Shown: one piece after another, positions 1 to 13,458 of the stretch
Layout: every line of letters starts with the position of its first letter
How positions within the stretch are numbered: the stretch's first letter is position 1
Source of the DNA: Phlebiopsis flavidoalba
Taxonomy: Eukaryota > Basidiomycota > Agaricomycetes > Polyporales > Phanerochaetaceae
DNA: 64,000 nucleotides
Reading direction: 5' to 3'
Assembly (NCBI GenBank): GCA_035772785.1
Contig: JAOCPU010000056.1
Location: 124,001 to 188,000 of the forward strand
Notes under the pieces: generated by a model
The model's input: the letters and a program-made list of their open reading frames with translations, nothing else
Database searches by the model: none
Told to the model about the DNA's origin: nothing
Made by a program: the position numbers and the translations under genes

Positions 1-980
1 AAAGACGTGCTGGGACAATCCGCCTGTCGCCGCTGTCGCGCTGGGTCAACCTCGACACCTTCGAGAGTGTCACCGGTGCCGGTGTCAAGGCCACCGTGAC
101 GGTCGCCGGCTCGAGCGGGAATATACCACAGTGTGTACATTGGTCATGTCCGCTTTGTCCTCGCAGACAGACGAGGTTCATCTTCCTTCGTCGCTGGCGA
201 CATTCGACAGCGTTGAGGAAGAGAGCCAGGGACGCACTGCGATCTTTGTGTCCATCTCCAGCGGGATGTCGCGCCCGACAATAGTTACTGCCATCGCGCT
301 CAGGTCGGACGCTCCGAAGAAGTCGTCGAAGCAGGCGGTGAGGGCTCTGGAGGCTATGGGTGTAGAGGTGAATATGATGACGGGCGATGCAAAGGGCACG
401 GCGCTTGCCATTGCGAAGCAGGTGGGCATTCGTGAAGATCGTGTTTGGGCGAATATGAGCCCGAAGGGCAAGGCTGCTGTCGTCACGGAGCTTATGGAAA
501 AGTACGGCGGAGGTGTCGCAATGGTACGTTCGCAGATGAAGTTTAGTATTCACATTAGCTAACATACGTCCTGCAGGTCGAGATGGTATTAACGACTCCC
601 CAGCGCTCGTCGCTGCCTCTGTGGGCATTGCTCTTTCTTCAGGCACATCAGTCGCCATCGAAGCCGCCGACATCGTCCTCATTCGCTCAGATTTGCTCGA
701 CGTTGTCGCCGCCCTGCATCTCTCGCGCTCTATCTTCTCTGTTATCCGCCGCAACCTCGTCTGGGCGTGCATCTACAATGTCCTCGGCATTCCTCTCGCT
801 ATGGGTCTCTTCCTCCCCTTCGGCTTACATCTCCACCCAATGATGGCTGGCGCGGCGATGGCGTTCTCCTCCGTTAGCGTTGTGACGAGCTCGTTATTCT
901 TGAAGTGGTGGACGCGTCCGGCGAGTAGCATCATGCCCGGCGATGCCACCCCTCGCGTAACAATGGTCTCGACTCCCTGA
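1..980 (+). CDS. CCC2: Copper-transporting P1B-type ATPase, C-terminal part (Ccc2/ATP7-like), cut by window start
   Basis: Pumps Cu(I) into the secretory pathway at ATP cost (role known for the family). The visible part covers the end of the nucleotide/phosphorylation region and the last two membrane helices. It shows FESVTGxGVKA near the start, [18 protein letters not shown] (hinge, about 380-430), the [19 protein letters not shown] motif just after the intron, and a C-terminal [15 protein letters not shown] helix pair. A 53-nt intron lies at 524-576. The reading frame is broken: about two shifts between 120 and 170, and one missing G inside the invariant GDG codons at about 580. The stop is at 978-980. 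The conserved protein sequence on both sides of each break suggests sequencing indels rather than decay. Confidence 0.9.
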
Positions 981-1607
981 GGCTAACCGTGGCATGAGTC
1001 ATGGAGTGGCTTCAAGGATGTGTTCCGGAGTAGAAAGAAGACGGGGGGTACAGTCAGCTTCCGGTAGAAATGAATGAGGTGTGATCTTTGGGTTTTTTCG
1101 ACTTCGTTCGTTTCTTGTATTTTATCTTGCGTGGACTACATCTCATTCCATCTGCTGTGTACTTCTAGTCATACATTCTAGCTCATTGGGCATTAATGGA
1201 AAACTTGAAATCACTTTGAGGGCATACGTCAAAGTATTCTGTTTCTCGAGGGCCGCTGACCTGAACGCGAGTTTACGTGTAACATGAGACTGGCTTTACG
1301 TTGGCACTGATCGGCTCAGGCGAAACCCACGCTCTCTTTCGAGTTTGGAAGTATGGACTCTTTGGTCTTTATCAGAATAGGCAACTTGACCCAACGCACC
1401 TCATCGGTGTGTTATGCGTTCAAACGCCTGTGGCCACGGTGAGTCATTCTCGTCTATCTTGGTCTCACCGGATATGCGAACTGCTCGCATAAATATGAGA
1501 GTGCGACAGAGCACATCATGACGTCTGCACCCAACCGCACGCCACAGGCCTCTATCCGACTTTCAAGCCTCCGAGACCCTCAAGTTTGCTCATTCTCAAC
1601 TTCAAGT
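981..1607. other. Intergenic: ATPase 3' flank and promoter of the F-box-like gene
   Basis: No convincing coding sequence is visible. An AT-rich TATA-like box (ATAAATAT) lies at about 1490-1497, about 110 bp before the ATG at 1608, and is the likely core promoter of the next gene. Confidence 0.4.
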
Positions 1608-2674
1608 ATGGGCCAATATTGGAAGATGTCAGTATCGTTAGACGACAGCCGTTCGTTCCGTATTGATCCTCCTCATATCTTCAGAATCGATATTGACGGC
1701 GAGGAGGGTATCGAGTACGTGGACGGAGGGCTCAAGCTTGCAGAATTGTTTTGGCGTTCGGACATCGACCATAGCTTGGTTGATCTCCTTCTTGTGAGAT
1801 CCTTCCCAGTGGTGCAATTGGCCAGTCGCATGCGGTACGCTCAAGAATCTAGCTCCCCACCCTCTTTCTTCTCTGACAACGTGTTCGACAGAGCAAGTAC
1901 CGGCGATGTGGCCAGCTTGGACTCCAGACTGCTTCGCCTGCCGAACGAGCTACTCTTCGCTATTGCCACCAACTTGACAACTCTTCAAGACGCTGTCTGC
2001 TTCGCACTTACCCACAATAAGCTCGGAGAGAAATTGCATGTCAGCATCTCTGCGAGCTGATGACCCCTGAACTATATCCGTGGGTTGGACATCGTCTAGC
2101 GTGTATCGGAGACTACACAGACACTTTTCCAGAACATCTGAAAGAGGTGGTGGCCACGAAGCTGTCGGAAACGGGCTATAAGACCTTCTACAGATACGCC
2201 CTCCCATTTTTGGCCACGAATCGTTCCTTGTCGTGGAGGTACATCATCGGTCGTCGAACACATTCAAATGCTCTCTTCGAAGACCTCAAAATGACTACGC
2301 GGGATTCACAGAGGCTGAAGGAGTTTTTGGATATAGTGGAGAAGATTGAGATCGAAGAACCCAAAGACATCAACCTCCTCGTTTTGTGCAATCTCACAAT
2401 GGGCACATATGTGAAGGGTAGCGCGGTGAAGACAAAATTCGGCGAGAGGCTTTCGCTTGGCGTACTACTTCTGTCACACATTTGCTGGTCGGATGATACA
2501 GGCTCTGTGTGTGGGTCAAGGGTCCCAGTCGAAAGGGGACGCTGGGTGTGTCATTGCTTTGAGATCACGACTGCCGCGGAGATGAGATCGATGAGACCGG
2601 AGGTTGCATGGACGGACGTTACTGAAACGTATGTTACACACCTGGAAGAATTGTGGCGTAACAGCGAGTACTAG
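1608..2674 (+). CDS. F-box-like protein of the MGQYW/GPWAG paralogue family, member 1
   Basis: No specific function is known. I assign it to a family repeated in this window by gene structure and sequence. A tiny first exon encodes MGQYWKM (1608-1626). A second exon starts at 1684 or soon after and carries GGLKLAELFWRSDIDHSLVDLL. A third exon follows an intron at about 1840-1896 and carries SRLLRLPNELLFAIATNLTTLQDAVCFALTHNKLGE, which resembles an F-box (LPxEL, then a leucine-rich helix). The C-terminal half has GHRLACIGDY, LCNLTMGTYVKG and a late WTDVTETYVTHLEELW segment matching the WRDVSxEVVDWLExLW of its paralogues. It lacks the clear GPWAGD motif (GRWVCHCFE here), so it is the most diverged copy. 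One frameshift lies at about 2040-2055. F-box proteins recruit targets to SCF ubiquitin ligases, but that role is an inference. Confidence 0.7.
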
Positions 2675-3016
2675 TAGAGCTACTTCGAATCGTGCGCCAC
2701 AATAATCAGTATACGATCCGAAGTTGCAAATGTGCTAATCATGTGGTGAGAAGCATAGAAGTGAAAATCATGTTAGCTCTAGGGTAATGCCATCAATGTC
2801 AATGAAGTTTCAGGCCGAGGAATGAATAAATTCTCCTTTGAGACATCTAGGGCTAGGCGTGCCGTAATTCTGAAGCGTGAATGAACATACACATTGATTT
2901 TTTTTGAAGATCAACTTAATGAACGACGAATCTCAACAGAATTTCAAGGGGAGAAGATTCGAATCGAATCGACAGTCGAATGCCACGGGCCACCGCTGGT
3001 GTCTGGTGGCACAACT

Positions 3017-3862
3017 TCAACGAGTCTTCACTTCAGATTCCGCTTTGATAGCTATCTGGATGAGACGCAAGATGCGCATCGGAGCCATATCCACGGTCAT
3101 AACAAGGGTATGAGGAAGAAAGGGACATAAGAGGACAGCAAGAGCAACCGTTGCTCATTGGGTGACGGAGACAATTTCCAGCGGCGATAGTCTCGGGAGT
3201 TGTTAGAGGGATCGCAAACACGACGGCAATGCAAGGCAGGGTTGTGGTAGCTGTTGACGCTGCGTATATCAACATCAGCAGATAATCTTCTGAGAATCTG
3301 CGCTTCCTTTAGTCTGATCCACCGCGGGTTGATAAACAAATGAGGAAACCGTACTTCTCAGCAAGCCACGCATGCCCAAGATAAAGACTGGGAGTTGAAA
3401 TAACCCTGTCATGATTTGTTATGATTATTTTATGATGGAAGTTGAACAATTGATATCTTACAGTTCCAAAGACAGGAACGACTGGAACCATACGTAGTTC
3501 TCGGGACTTCCAAGGTAGCCCATGGCCCGCCAATAAGAGGGTCTTGGGACATGTTGACGTATAGTTGAGGTAGCAAGGCAATATATTTCGGAGTAAAGGA
3601 AGCAGGGTACAGAGCCTGCAAGTCCACTAGGAGCGTTGCTGGCACATGCTCTAAACAACAGTGCGGTTACAGACTCACACGATGCTATGGAGGAGGATAT
3701 ATCTTAAACCAAAAAGAAGCAAAAATAGAAAAGATCCAGGGGCCTTTGAGTGAGAGGTGCTGCCATTTTTGCTACGATACCAAGAGCCCACAGCGTGAGC
3801 GTGACGAAGAAGCAACTGCCCGCGTCGAGTAGTGGGCTGAACTCGTTGAGCTCCAGGCTCAT
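3017..3862 (-). CDS. EXPERA-domain membrane protein, TMEM97/sigma-2 receptor-like
   Basis: A predicted four-helix ER membrane protein. Family members (TMEM97, EBP relatives) bind sterols or related lipids. The minus-strand start at 3862 gives MSLELNEFSPLLDAGS, then PLTQRPLDLFYFCFFL, the family signature (V/I)PATLLVDLQALYP, YVNMSQDPLIGGPW, VWFQSFLSLELFFQLPVF, IYAASTATTTLPCIAVVFA and SSYVPFFLIPLLMTVDMA, ending at the stop at 3017-3019. An intron lies around 3660-3705. Exon joining needs small frame corrections at three or four places (for example about 3470, 3340 and 3150), matching the indel pattern of the window. It is divergently arranged with TRM82 across 146 bp. The order of motifs and length (about 200 residues) fit the family well. 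Confidence 0.75.
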
Positions 3863-4008
3863 TGCGGGGGGCGCGACAAAAAAAGGATCGCGACTGTGTG
3901 ACATGTGACTGCGTGACATCTCGTCACGACCCGCGTCGATATTCTGGGACATTATTCTGCGCGATTTGCGTTTTTTCTTGTCGACCACCACTGGCCCCGT
4001 CCAACGCA
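3863..4008. promoter_or_regulatory. Shared divergent promoter of the TMEM97-like gene and TRM82
   Basis: 146 bp separate two start codons facing away from each other (3862 minus, 4009 plus). It must hold both promoters. It contains the short repeat GTGACATGTGAC/GTGACATC (about 3898-3920) and a T-run at 3971-3976; no canonical TATA box is seen. Confidence 0.5.
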
Positions 4009-6193
4009 ATGTCGTACTACCCATATCAACGGATATTCGTGAATGCCACTTCTACCGTCGCTGTATCAGGGCCACATTTACAAGTCCTCGACACGCAGTG
4101 CGTCTGTTTGGATTCATTCCATGAGATCAACCTCACATCCTTCAGGACAGGACGGGCAATGTGATTAATTCGACGCATACACAAGAACAATCTGTCAAGG
4201 ATGCTGTGGTCAAGTCGGGGTCTATACGATGCATAGACGTTGACTCCGGGTTTACGCATATTGCTGCATCCGGTGAAGACAAAAAGCTAAAAGTATGGCG
4301 TCTGGATGGGCTGAGCTACTGAGCGAAAGGTATGTAAGTCGACGCTGTTTACAGATGACTAGCTCATGATATCCTAGGGAACTACCGAAGAAGCCCACCG
4401 AAAATTCATTTCACTCGCGACGGCCAAACTATTCTAGTCTCAGACAAGTTTGGAGACATCTTCAGGTGTATGCTATGCATTTTTGTGTGTTGTGTCCAGA
4501 TTCGCTTCTAAGTCATTTTCAGCTATCCTCTTCATCCAGACCCCACTAAAAAGGCTTCAGCGGTTCCAGCCGATACCGCAGAGGCCACCGAAGCCTCCAG
4601 GCGGTAAGCGCGATCGTCTCGCACGAGAATCCTTCCGACGGACTCTTATCCTCGGACATACTTCCCTCTTGACGACTTTTCGTATTGACAGAAGACGAAA
4701 AATACGTCATACCAGTTGCGGACCGCGACGGAGCGACGAGATCATCCGTGTGGAGTTTTGGTATCCTCAGGGCTACGTCATTGAAAGGTTCTGTGTCTCG
4801 GCCACCGCAAGTGAGCATCTCTGCGTATATTCGGTGGCTCTAGCCTGACTGTCTTTACCAAGATTCGTTTTCCGCTGTCCATGTGCCCAAGTTCGCACCG
4901 ACAGTCCTCATCTCTGGAGGTGGCGATTCAGAGCTTAAGCTATGGGACTGGATGTCCGGGGAGCATCTCGGTGACATAACCCGTTTTCGAGATTGTTGAG
5001 CCCTACCTTGTAGTACGACCTACAAAGGGACATGTATCTCATCTGAAGAAGACGACGAAGAACAAGGTGCTATCTCCGAGAAAGCTGCGAAGCGGAAGGG
5101 CAAAGGGAAGAAGAATAAGGGCAAGGGCAAAGCAGACGAGAAAGTGGAACCGGTCGCCGGCACAGAGGATGAGGCAGTTGCAACAACCGCCCCTGTAGAA
5201 GAAGTCCAAAGCACAGTGACTGAAGAGCCAGTTCAAAGCGCCGCCGTCGGTGAGACCCAAGGAACGCCGCTGGTTTTAGTTGTGGGTCGGTTATCGTCAG
5301 CCAACATACCAGGCCAAGGCAAGTTCATTGTGTTCAACGCTATTGGGTATGGTTCGAGTTGCTATCTGGTCGCGCATAGCTAATAGCGCACGATAGAGCC
5401 ACTGCTCTCTTTTTTATTTCGCATATCCAGAAGACATTATAACCAAACCTGAAATTAGCTCGCTCGATTTGCAACCGCCCAATCATCGATTTTTCGGTCG
5501 ATGAAAAGGGGGATATATGGGCACTTACCGATGGTGAATGGCGTAGACAGTCCGCAGACAACCAGGACAGCCACAGTTGTGGTGTCCAGTTACTTCGCTG
5601 GGGTAGACAGCAAGGTGTGTGTCATATATGGCTGCTCCACAACTACGCTAACTAAGGTATAGTTGACAATCGTCGATCCGGACTCTGCGCCCAAGGTGCT
5701 TGAAACCTTGAACCAGTCGAGCAAGATACCTGGTAAGCGGCGTTTTCGTCACTCACCTTACCATTGTGGCTTGAATAGTTCCCGCGTAGCAACTCCTGCC
5801 GAGCTTAAGGCTCTCGACGTATACTCGGCACTGGCTAGCATGCCGAAGAATGTTGACCCCGAACACGATCCTATGCGTCGCAACGATCTCGACGCTCTCG
5901 AAGCTGCTGTCAACCCCTTCGACTCCTCCGTCCGCGATGACACTCCTCAGGCCGGCCGAAAGGCAGCAAAACGAGAGAGCTTACGCAGCGTGAAGCAGCT
6001 AGGCTCAAGAGAAAGCAAGCCCTGGAAGCACATATCCAGTTGGACCATCTGGGCGCAGCCTCAGCGAGCCCTTCTGTTTGAATAACCCGTTCTGTGTTGA
6101 AACGACAACAGACAACCCAAAAAGGCCAAGGCAGATATAGAGAGTGTCATTGGCACGACGGAAGGTGATGTAGAAATGAGCGAAGCCGTATAA
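4009..6193 (+). CDS. TRM82: tRNA (guanine-N7)-methyltransferase non-catalytic subunit, WD40 protein Trm82/WDR4
   Basis: The partner of Trm8 that stabilises the enzyme making m7G46 in tRNA (known role). The start MSYYPYQRIFVNATSTVAVSGPHLQVLD is followed by WD-like blades: VDSGFTHIAASGEDKKLKVW, PPKIHFTRDGQTILVSDKFGDIF, and LGHTSLLTT. Next comes the very conserved YPQGYVIERFC, then FSAVHVPKF and VLISGGGDSELKLWDWMSGEHL. A lysine/glutamate-rich insert (about 5040-5220), a late blade IIDFSVDEKGDIWAL, NPFDSSVRDD and an acidic C-terminus ending MSEAV at 6191-6193 complete it. At least five short introns are needed. Two or three frameshifts are visible, for example in the DEKYVI..ADRD..WYPQGY stretch (about 4690-4765). 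Confidence 0.85.
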
Positions 6194-6446
6194 GCAATGA
6201 TGTATCTACAATCGCGGAAGCCCTCAAGGGCTCTGTAAAACTGTACGAACTACGCAACGTGAACTTGTTTCTGTGCACTGTTTCCGACTCGAAATGTCGT
6301 GGGAACTATATACCGAAAACGGCGCAATGTGGTGATCGACACGGCGCGCGGTGCTTGTTACGGTCATCACGCACCGTGTCAATGGTGCTTGGCAGGGTAG
6401 CAGGCCTGCCTTTTCACTCCCACCACCACTGCGCTTCGGGCTCCTA

Positions 6447-8712
<2,266 letters not shown>

Positions 8713-8888
8713 TGCTCCCTATCATAAAATCCAAAAGGCTCGTTCATTTAGGTGCGCTGACGACCAGAGGTCGCTTGTTGGATGCAAGTGCTATGAACTC
8801 GTGCAATTGCAAACAGCGTAGTCAATGATTCTTTTTCGCGCAACGAAAGCATCCATCACCATCTTAGCTTACTAATCATTTTCATTCG
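8713..8888. other. Short intergenic region between GH47 gene and truncated gene
   Basis: Contains the GH47 3' flank and presumably a promoter for the gene fragment starting at 8889. No other feature is seen. Confidence 0.3.
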
Positions 8889-9152
8889 ATGGACGCAAAC
8901 GGAGCTGACTATGAGCCACTCCCACCTCTACCGCCTCTTCGCATTCGCTTCTCGTGAGGATACGAGCTCGGATGAGTTATACTCACGCTCCCGTGCAGAC
9001 TCGGTGTCATGGTCAAGACAGACGAACGCGCGGTATCACAAGGAGAAAGCTTTCTTTTGGGATGACCATAGTTCTGATCGCGGACAACTTTAGGTATCGA
9101 TTAGTAGTCACGAATATCTGCACAATGTTTCAAAGTCAGATACTGCGTCTTA
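8889..9152 (+). pseudogene. 5' fragment of an unidentified gene, cut by element A
   Basis: An ATG at 8889 opens MDANGADYEPLPPLPPLRIRF. A 45-nt intron (8954-8998, GTGAGG..GCAG) follows, and the frame continues as LGVMVKTDERAVSQGESFLLG. After one indel it runs into a hydrophobic TIVLIADNF. The reading frame stops making sense at about 9110, and the element A array begins at about 9153. This looks like the start of a membrane protein gene whose rest was displaced by the array. I do not recognise the family. Confidence 0.4.
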
Positions 9153-9399
9153 TTTGGTCGTGTTAGGAATTCAAAGTGGCCGCATTCCATATCGGGTGGG
9201 CGCCCGTGGACTACCACCTCTCCGCAGCGGGCGGCTCGATGAGTTCGAGCCGACCTGAGGCTGTACCCAGCTTACCAGCTCAATACCTTCCTCTTGAGTA
9301 TATTGACCGGGGAGATTAACGTCGAGCGATGAAGCTCGCGGCGGGACAATGGCTAGCCACGTGGGGTTCGCCTAGTGCGCCTAATTTCCTAATTGGTGG

Positions 9400-9407
9400 T
9401 ATAAATA
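9400..9407 (+). promoter_or_regulatory. TATA box of element A unit A1
   Basis: TATAAATA inside the block GGTGGTATAAATAGTCC, conserved almost exactly in units A1, A2 and A5 and recognisably in A3 and A4. Conservation between units suggests a real Pol II core promoter. Confidence 0.6.
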
Positions 9408-9689
9408 GTCCTGGTCAGCCCCGCCACCCTCTCTTGCCCGTGGAACCACCATCAACCCTCCGCCCCGTTACTCCTCTCAACGCTCTTGGCTCACCCATCT
9501 TTCCGCATATATGTTGCTCAGCGTTTTGTCTTGCGCATCTTTCGCACCTTCTCTTCTGTTTTCTGGCCTTCGGCGCTCTTCACTCTGGCCTTTGGTTCAA
9601 GTTCAAGCTGTGGCGCTGATCTCTTCGGACTCCTTCCTGGCGTTCTTTTGCTTCAGAGACGTGCTGCTTACTCGGTATCATGGGTGGTT

Positions 9690-10900
9690 GGCGACCTCCA
9701 CTGCTTCCTCAACTCAAGCTGCCTTTCTCGGTTCTCTGGTGAGTGTGGTGGCGACTGGGTCGTCTCTTGTGGCCGGTGGCCGAGGCTGACATAGTTTTGG
9801 GTTCAAGGTGTGACACGTGTGTGGCCATGGCCCTTGACACAAAGTCGTAGTATCAAGACAGTCAATTCAGTACTCTCGGGTGCCAAGACGTGACGGGTGC
9901 GTGGTCTAATGGCCCGGAAGACAAGCTCGTCAAAAAATAGGCCCAAGACAAGATGATGAAGGAATCACGAACGACGACTGTGAGTGTCTGTGGACTCCCA
10001 AGATTCCAAGATCGGTCACGTCTGTGGTAACACAGTGGTTGACGGCGACCTCTGTGACTCGCCTCGTGAAGAAGCAAATAAGCCACTCTACTCTTTATTG
10101 GTAAGTTGCTGGGTTACGGGTGGCTAACCGTCCGCCAACTTACCTCAACGCAGCGAGCCAGGCTCTCGGTCTGGTCTGATCTTCTGGTAGTTTAGGGCGA
10201 ACGGCGACCTCTGTGGCTTTCTGCTATGACCACAACCGACTTATGCTTCTCTCTTGTACTTGGGGCCCGAGTCTCCACGCGCCAGCGGTGACTGGCGACT
10301 TCTGCATCAAGGACTCTGACGGCTCTATCCCTCAGTGCGACGTTATGGGTGGTATTGGGGCCGGAGAAGCGATTTTTTTCGATATCACGCGCACAGACGA
10401 CTCCTTGAGAGACCTGGGTCACTAAACCGGTTCGGGCGGTCGACGAACTCCGTACCAAGAATTACATAGAAGGCGCCTTTACATCTGGCTTTTTGGTAGT
10501 GGGACGACTTGCGGCGACGTCCTCTACACGAAAAAGCTGCATGCAACCTCGTCTGGTCTCGGCCGCTTCTGGTCACGACGGTCGGTGTGCAGCATGAGAT
10601 CGGGGGTCGAGGACGACAAGGAACCTCTCTGGCTGTGGCCACTCCAACACCGTCGGTTACGGGCCGTCGGGCTGTAGCACAGGTGGGCGGCGACCTCTGT
10701 GACTCCCGTGAACAAGCGCAAATAGCCACTCTCCTGCTTTTCTGGTAGTACGGACGGATGGCTGACCTCCGATACTTCCTCAACGCAATAAGCCTCTTCT
10801 GGTGACTCCAGACTCCTGGTATTTCGGCGGGCGAATGGTGACCTCTACAGCTTCCCGATCAAAGAACGCAAGCAGCCTCTCTTGGACACTCTGGATACGT
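9690..10900 (+). repeat. Internal degenerate repeat array of unit A1
   Basis: Blocks of roughly 60-150 bp share GGTGGCGACCTC or GGTGGCTACCTCCG, followed by a CTCAACGCAA or GAACGCAAGTAGCC tail. Many copies begin GGTAG and contain CTACC about 15 bp later, so they can fold as a short stem. Translations of the copies are out of frame with each other and full of stops. Confidence 0.65.
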
Positions 10901-11124
10901 ACGCGGTGGACACCGAACTCCTGGGGCAAAAAGTGACGTACTAAATGCGTCTCTGTATTCTCTTGAGCTCCGAGACATGGTTGGGGTTTTGAAGACGACC
11001 GTGGGCAGTGTCATCCTCGGCCTTCAACATTTCCATTGTGCAACTCGTGGCGCGATCATAGTCGGCTACTACTTACCGTCAAACGTCTCAGCCTATTCAA
11101 AGAGTCTGCCTCAAACACACGACC

Positions 11125-11993
11125 CCTGAGGTCCGGCGTGCTCAAAAGCACGTCGGGGGTGGCGGCGGGTCCTCAGGGTGGGCTTAATGCCCGTGTCGAC
11201 GCGTGTTCTCTCGCGCAAACATTACTGCAGCACCCGTCTTGCCTCTTCCCCACCTCTCTCACTGGACTCGAGTTGTGTCTTCGCGCTCGGTCTCGTCGCT
11301 CTCGCTGTTTGCGGTTTCTTAGGCACCTTGCAAAACGCAATAAACCTTGAGGGCCCGACGTCACACGTCTATATTAGGGGTGGTGGTGGGACCTCAGGTG
11401 TTGGGCCTGGTTGCCCGTGTCTGCGTATCGCTTGCTGCCCTTCCTCTATGCGAAAACGGGTGCGTCTTCTAAATAATCCGCAGTTTGCTCCGCATGTTTC
11501 TCGCCCGCGTTGGAATCTACCACCTCGATATCTCGAGGCTTTCCCTGTCTTTCTACCATACGGATATCACAAGACTTGTCTCGACTGCCCTCGAGGCCTG
11601 AGCCTAAGGACTCACAGGACGCCTGTGGTGTCACACTTTGAATACATTCCTCGTTGGCGCAATCGGTGCGCCTTGCCTTTCGTCGTCGTTCGCTGCTCGC
11701 GGTTTCTAGTCATCACGTGTCGATATATTGAAGCCCGACGTCATCACGCTGGGGTGGGTGGATGAGACTTCGGGGTGGGTCTGTACTCTCTAGCTGGCCT
11801 CTCAAGGTGGTGACCGTTCCAGCGGACGCTCGCAGCCTCAGTCTCACCACTGCGATTCGTGTACGGTCTGCCCAGACGGTGCGTCTTCACGATTCGTATC
11901 TTGTGCTCCTAGGCTTCTAGGCACTTTCCAACACACGACAAACCCTTGAGGCCCGACGTCAACACGTCGGGGGTGGAGGCGGGACCTCAGGGA
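11125..11993 (+). repeat. Nested hairpin array of unit A1 (4 copies)
   Basis: Copies lie at 11125-11178, 11346-11398 (degenerate), 11737-11780 (degenerate) and 11944-11993. Each has an outer pair (CCTGAGG or CTTGAGG with CCTCAGG) enclosing an inner palindrome (CCCGACGT with ACGTCGGG) and a G-rich arm GGGGGTGG(T/C)GG. The first copy has the special inner loop GCTCAAAAGC; later copies have GTCAACAC. Confidence 0.75.
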
Positions 11994-12130
11994 GGGTTCA
12001 ATGCCCGCGCCGGCGCAAGGCCATGTTTACCTTTTTTTGCGCTTCATACATGTCTTTACGTCTCTAGACTGGCTTTGCTTCGCTCCCTACGTTTTTTTAG
12101 CCTCGCAAAATTTCTAAACAAGAGCGTTTA

Positions 12131-12899
12131 AAAGGTTGAAAGAGGTGCGCAGGCGTACACGAGTGCATTCAGAGCGAATCAGTGTGTCCTCCAACTTCAT
12201 TGAAATGTGTATACTTCTACATGCTTCACCCGCACACCGAAATACAAAGCCTGAGGTCGAGTGCCGATTGTCAAACTCCTTGCCGTAAGGTTCGAGATCC
12301 TTGCAGACACCGCGATTGTCCTCTAGTTGACACGCTGTCTTACAGGGGACGGAAGGTTAAACTGTAGCGAGGATGTGAGTCGAGGTCTTCGTTGTAAAGT
12401 AACGCAAATTATCGCAGCCTTTCTTCAAGTTCCTTCAACTCTTTTCTGTGTTTGTCTGGGTCTTAGATCTGCGCTACTATACTTATGTGTGGTCACAATG
12501 TTTAATGTTGTTGTTTATCTCTACGTCCTTTACCATAGCAGGGGTTGGTCAAATCAATTCACCCCAGCCATTACCTTGGGATGTATTTTTCTTACTCTGC
12601 TTCACGGGTGCTTTATCTTTGGTCGTGTTAGGATTCAAAGCGGCCGCATTCCATTTCGCGCGGGCGCCGCATACCATTTTCGGTTGGCGCTCGCTCAAAC
12701 CGGGCTCTTTTACGGGGCAGTCGTCTTCCAGGTAGGATGTACCGCGCTTCGAAGTAAAGCGACGAAAATATGTAGGTATATGTTTTTAGGATGCTCAGCT
12801 GTACTGCTAGATTTGAGCTGGGGGGCCCACAACCTCTTGATGAAGTTCGTGGCGGACAACGGCCAGCCACGTGGAGTTCGTTAGGCGCCTAATTTCCTA
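12131..12899 (+). mobile_element. Element A, unit A2, left portion
   Basis: Carries the left part missing from A1: a GAGCGAATCAGTGTGTCC box, GAGTGCCGATTGTC, GACACGCTGTCTTACAG and a CT-rich stretch. The GTCGTGTTAGGATTC box lies at 12622, and the sequence runs down to CGCCTAATTTCCTAAT, where element B begins. The same left part appears on the minus strand at 57850-58300. Confidence 0.65.
12636..12895 (+). repeat. Direct duplication flanking element B, left copy
   Basis: Nearly identical to 16142-16392 over about 250 bp (CAAAGCGGCCGCATTCC through CGCCTAATTTCCTAAT). Most differences are lengths of G, A or C runs, plus one internal gap of a few bases. Confidence 0.8.
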
Positions 12900-12911
12900 A
12901 TTACGATTTAT

Positions 12912-13458
12912 TACCTATATATTAAAACCACATGCCACGACTCTTCAAATTGGCTCATTCTCTTTCTTATTCGCTCTTATTCCTTGGTCTGTTCTCCCGG
13001 CCTTTTATACCGCTCGCTTGGACCTTCTGTAGCATAGACCTGATCTTGCACCCGATGTGAACTACAATAACAAACGTTCTGCCCGCAGCTCCGCGCAGTT
13101 AAAGAGAAACAAAAAGGGGGTGATGAACACCACAAGTTTGTGCCATGATCAGCACGTTGGGAGCTTAATAAATATTAATGTTGTCTCCAGCGGTTCATCC
13201 TTTTACATGCTCATTTCCCCTTTCCCCCTTTCTCAAAAGCTCATTGCAGTTCTTACTTTCTCTCTCGTTTACACCCTTGCCGTAATTTGCACCTTTTCCG
13301 GAGTTCAAATTAGGGCTCTATTGGCACATTGCTCTTTTCCAGTGACAATGTGACATCGCATTTTTGTAGTTAAAATAACTTCAATAAATATTATTCTTGG
13401 CAGAAACTAACCCTCTAATTTTAATCCGTTCGCCAAAGCGGAGCGAGGAAACTCTTGT
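12912..13458. other. Insertion inside the left terminal repeat of element B copy 1
   Basis: Absent from copy 2 at the corresponding point. AT-richer than its surroundings, with no recognisable gene or clear terminal repeats. Its origin is unknown. Confidence 0.45.

Larger units (their letters stand above)
9153..12130 (+). mobile_element. Element A, unit A1 (5'-truncated)
   Basis: First of three head-to-tail units. It starts at the conserved box GTCGTGTTAGGA (9158) and lacks the left part found in A2. Then follow a GGCCGCATTCCAT box, a TATA box at 9400-9407, a CT-rich leader with a conserved ATGTTGCTCAGCG start, and a degenerate short-repeat array at about 9690-10900. The hairpin array (11125-11993) comes last. 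There is no reverse transcriptase, integrase, transposase or helicase reading frame on either strand. It is non-autonomous or non-coding. Confidence 0.7.

Noticed and set aside
178..486. Minus-strand frame opposite the copper ATPase
   Set aside because: Shadow of the ATPase coding sequence on the other strand.
9486..9794. Open frame starting MLLSVLSCA-like at the leader of element A units
   Set aside because: The first ten codons are similar in most A units, but frames then diverge with stops in each copy. I treat it as part of the leader, not a proven peptide gene.
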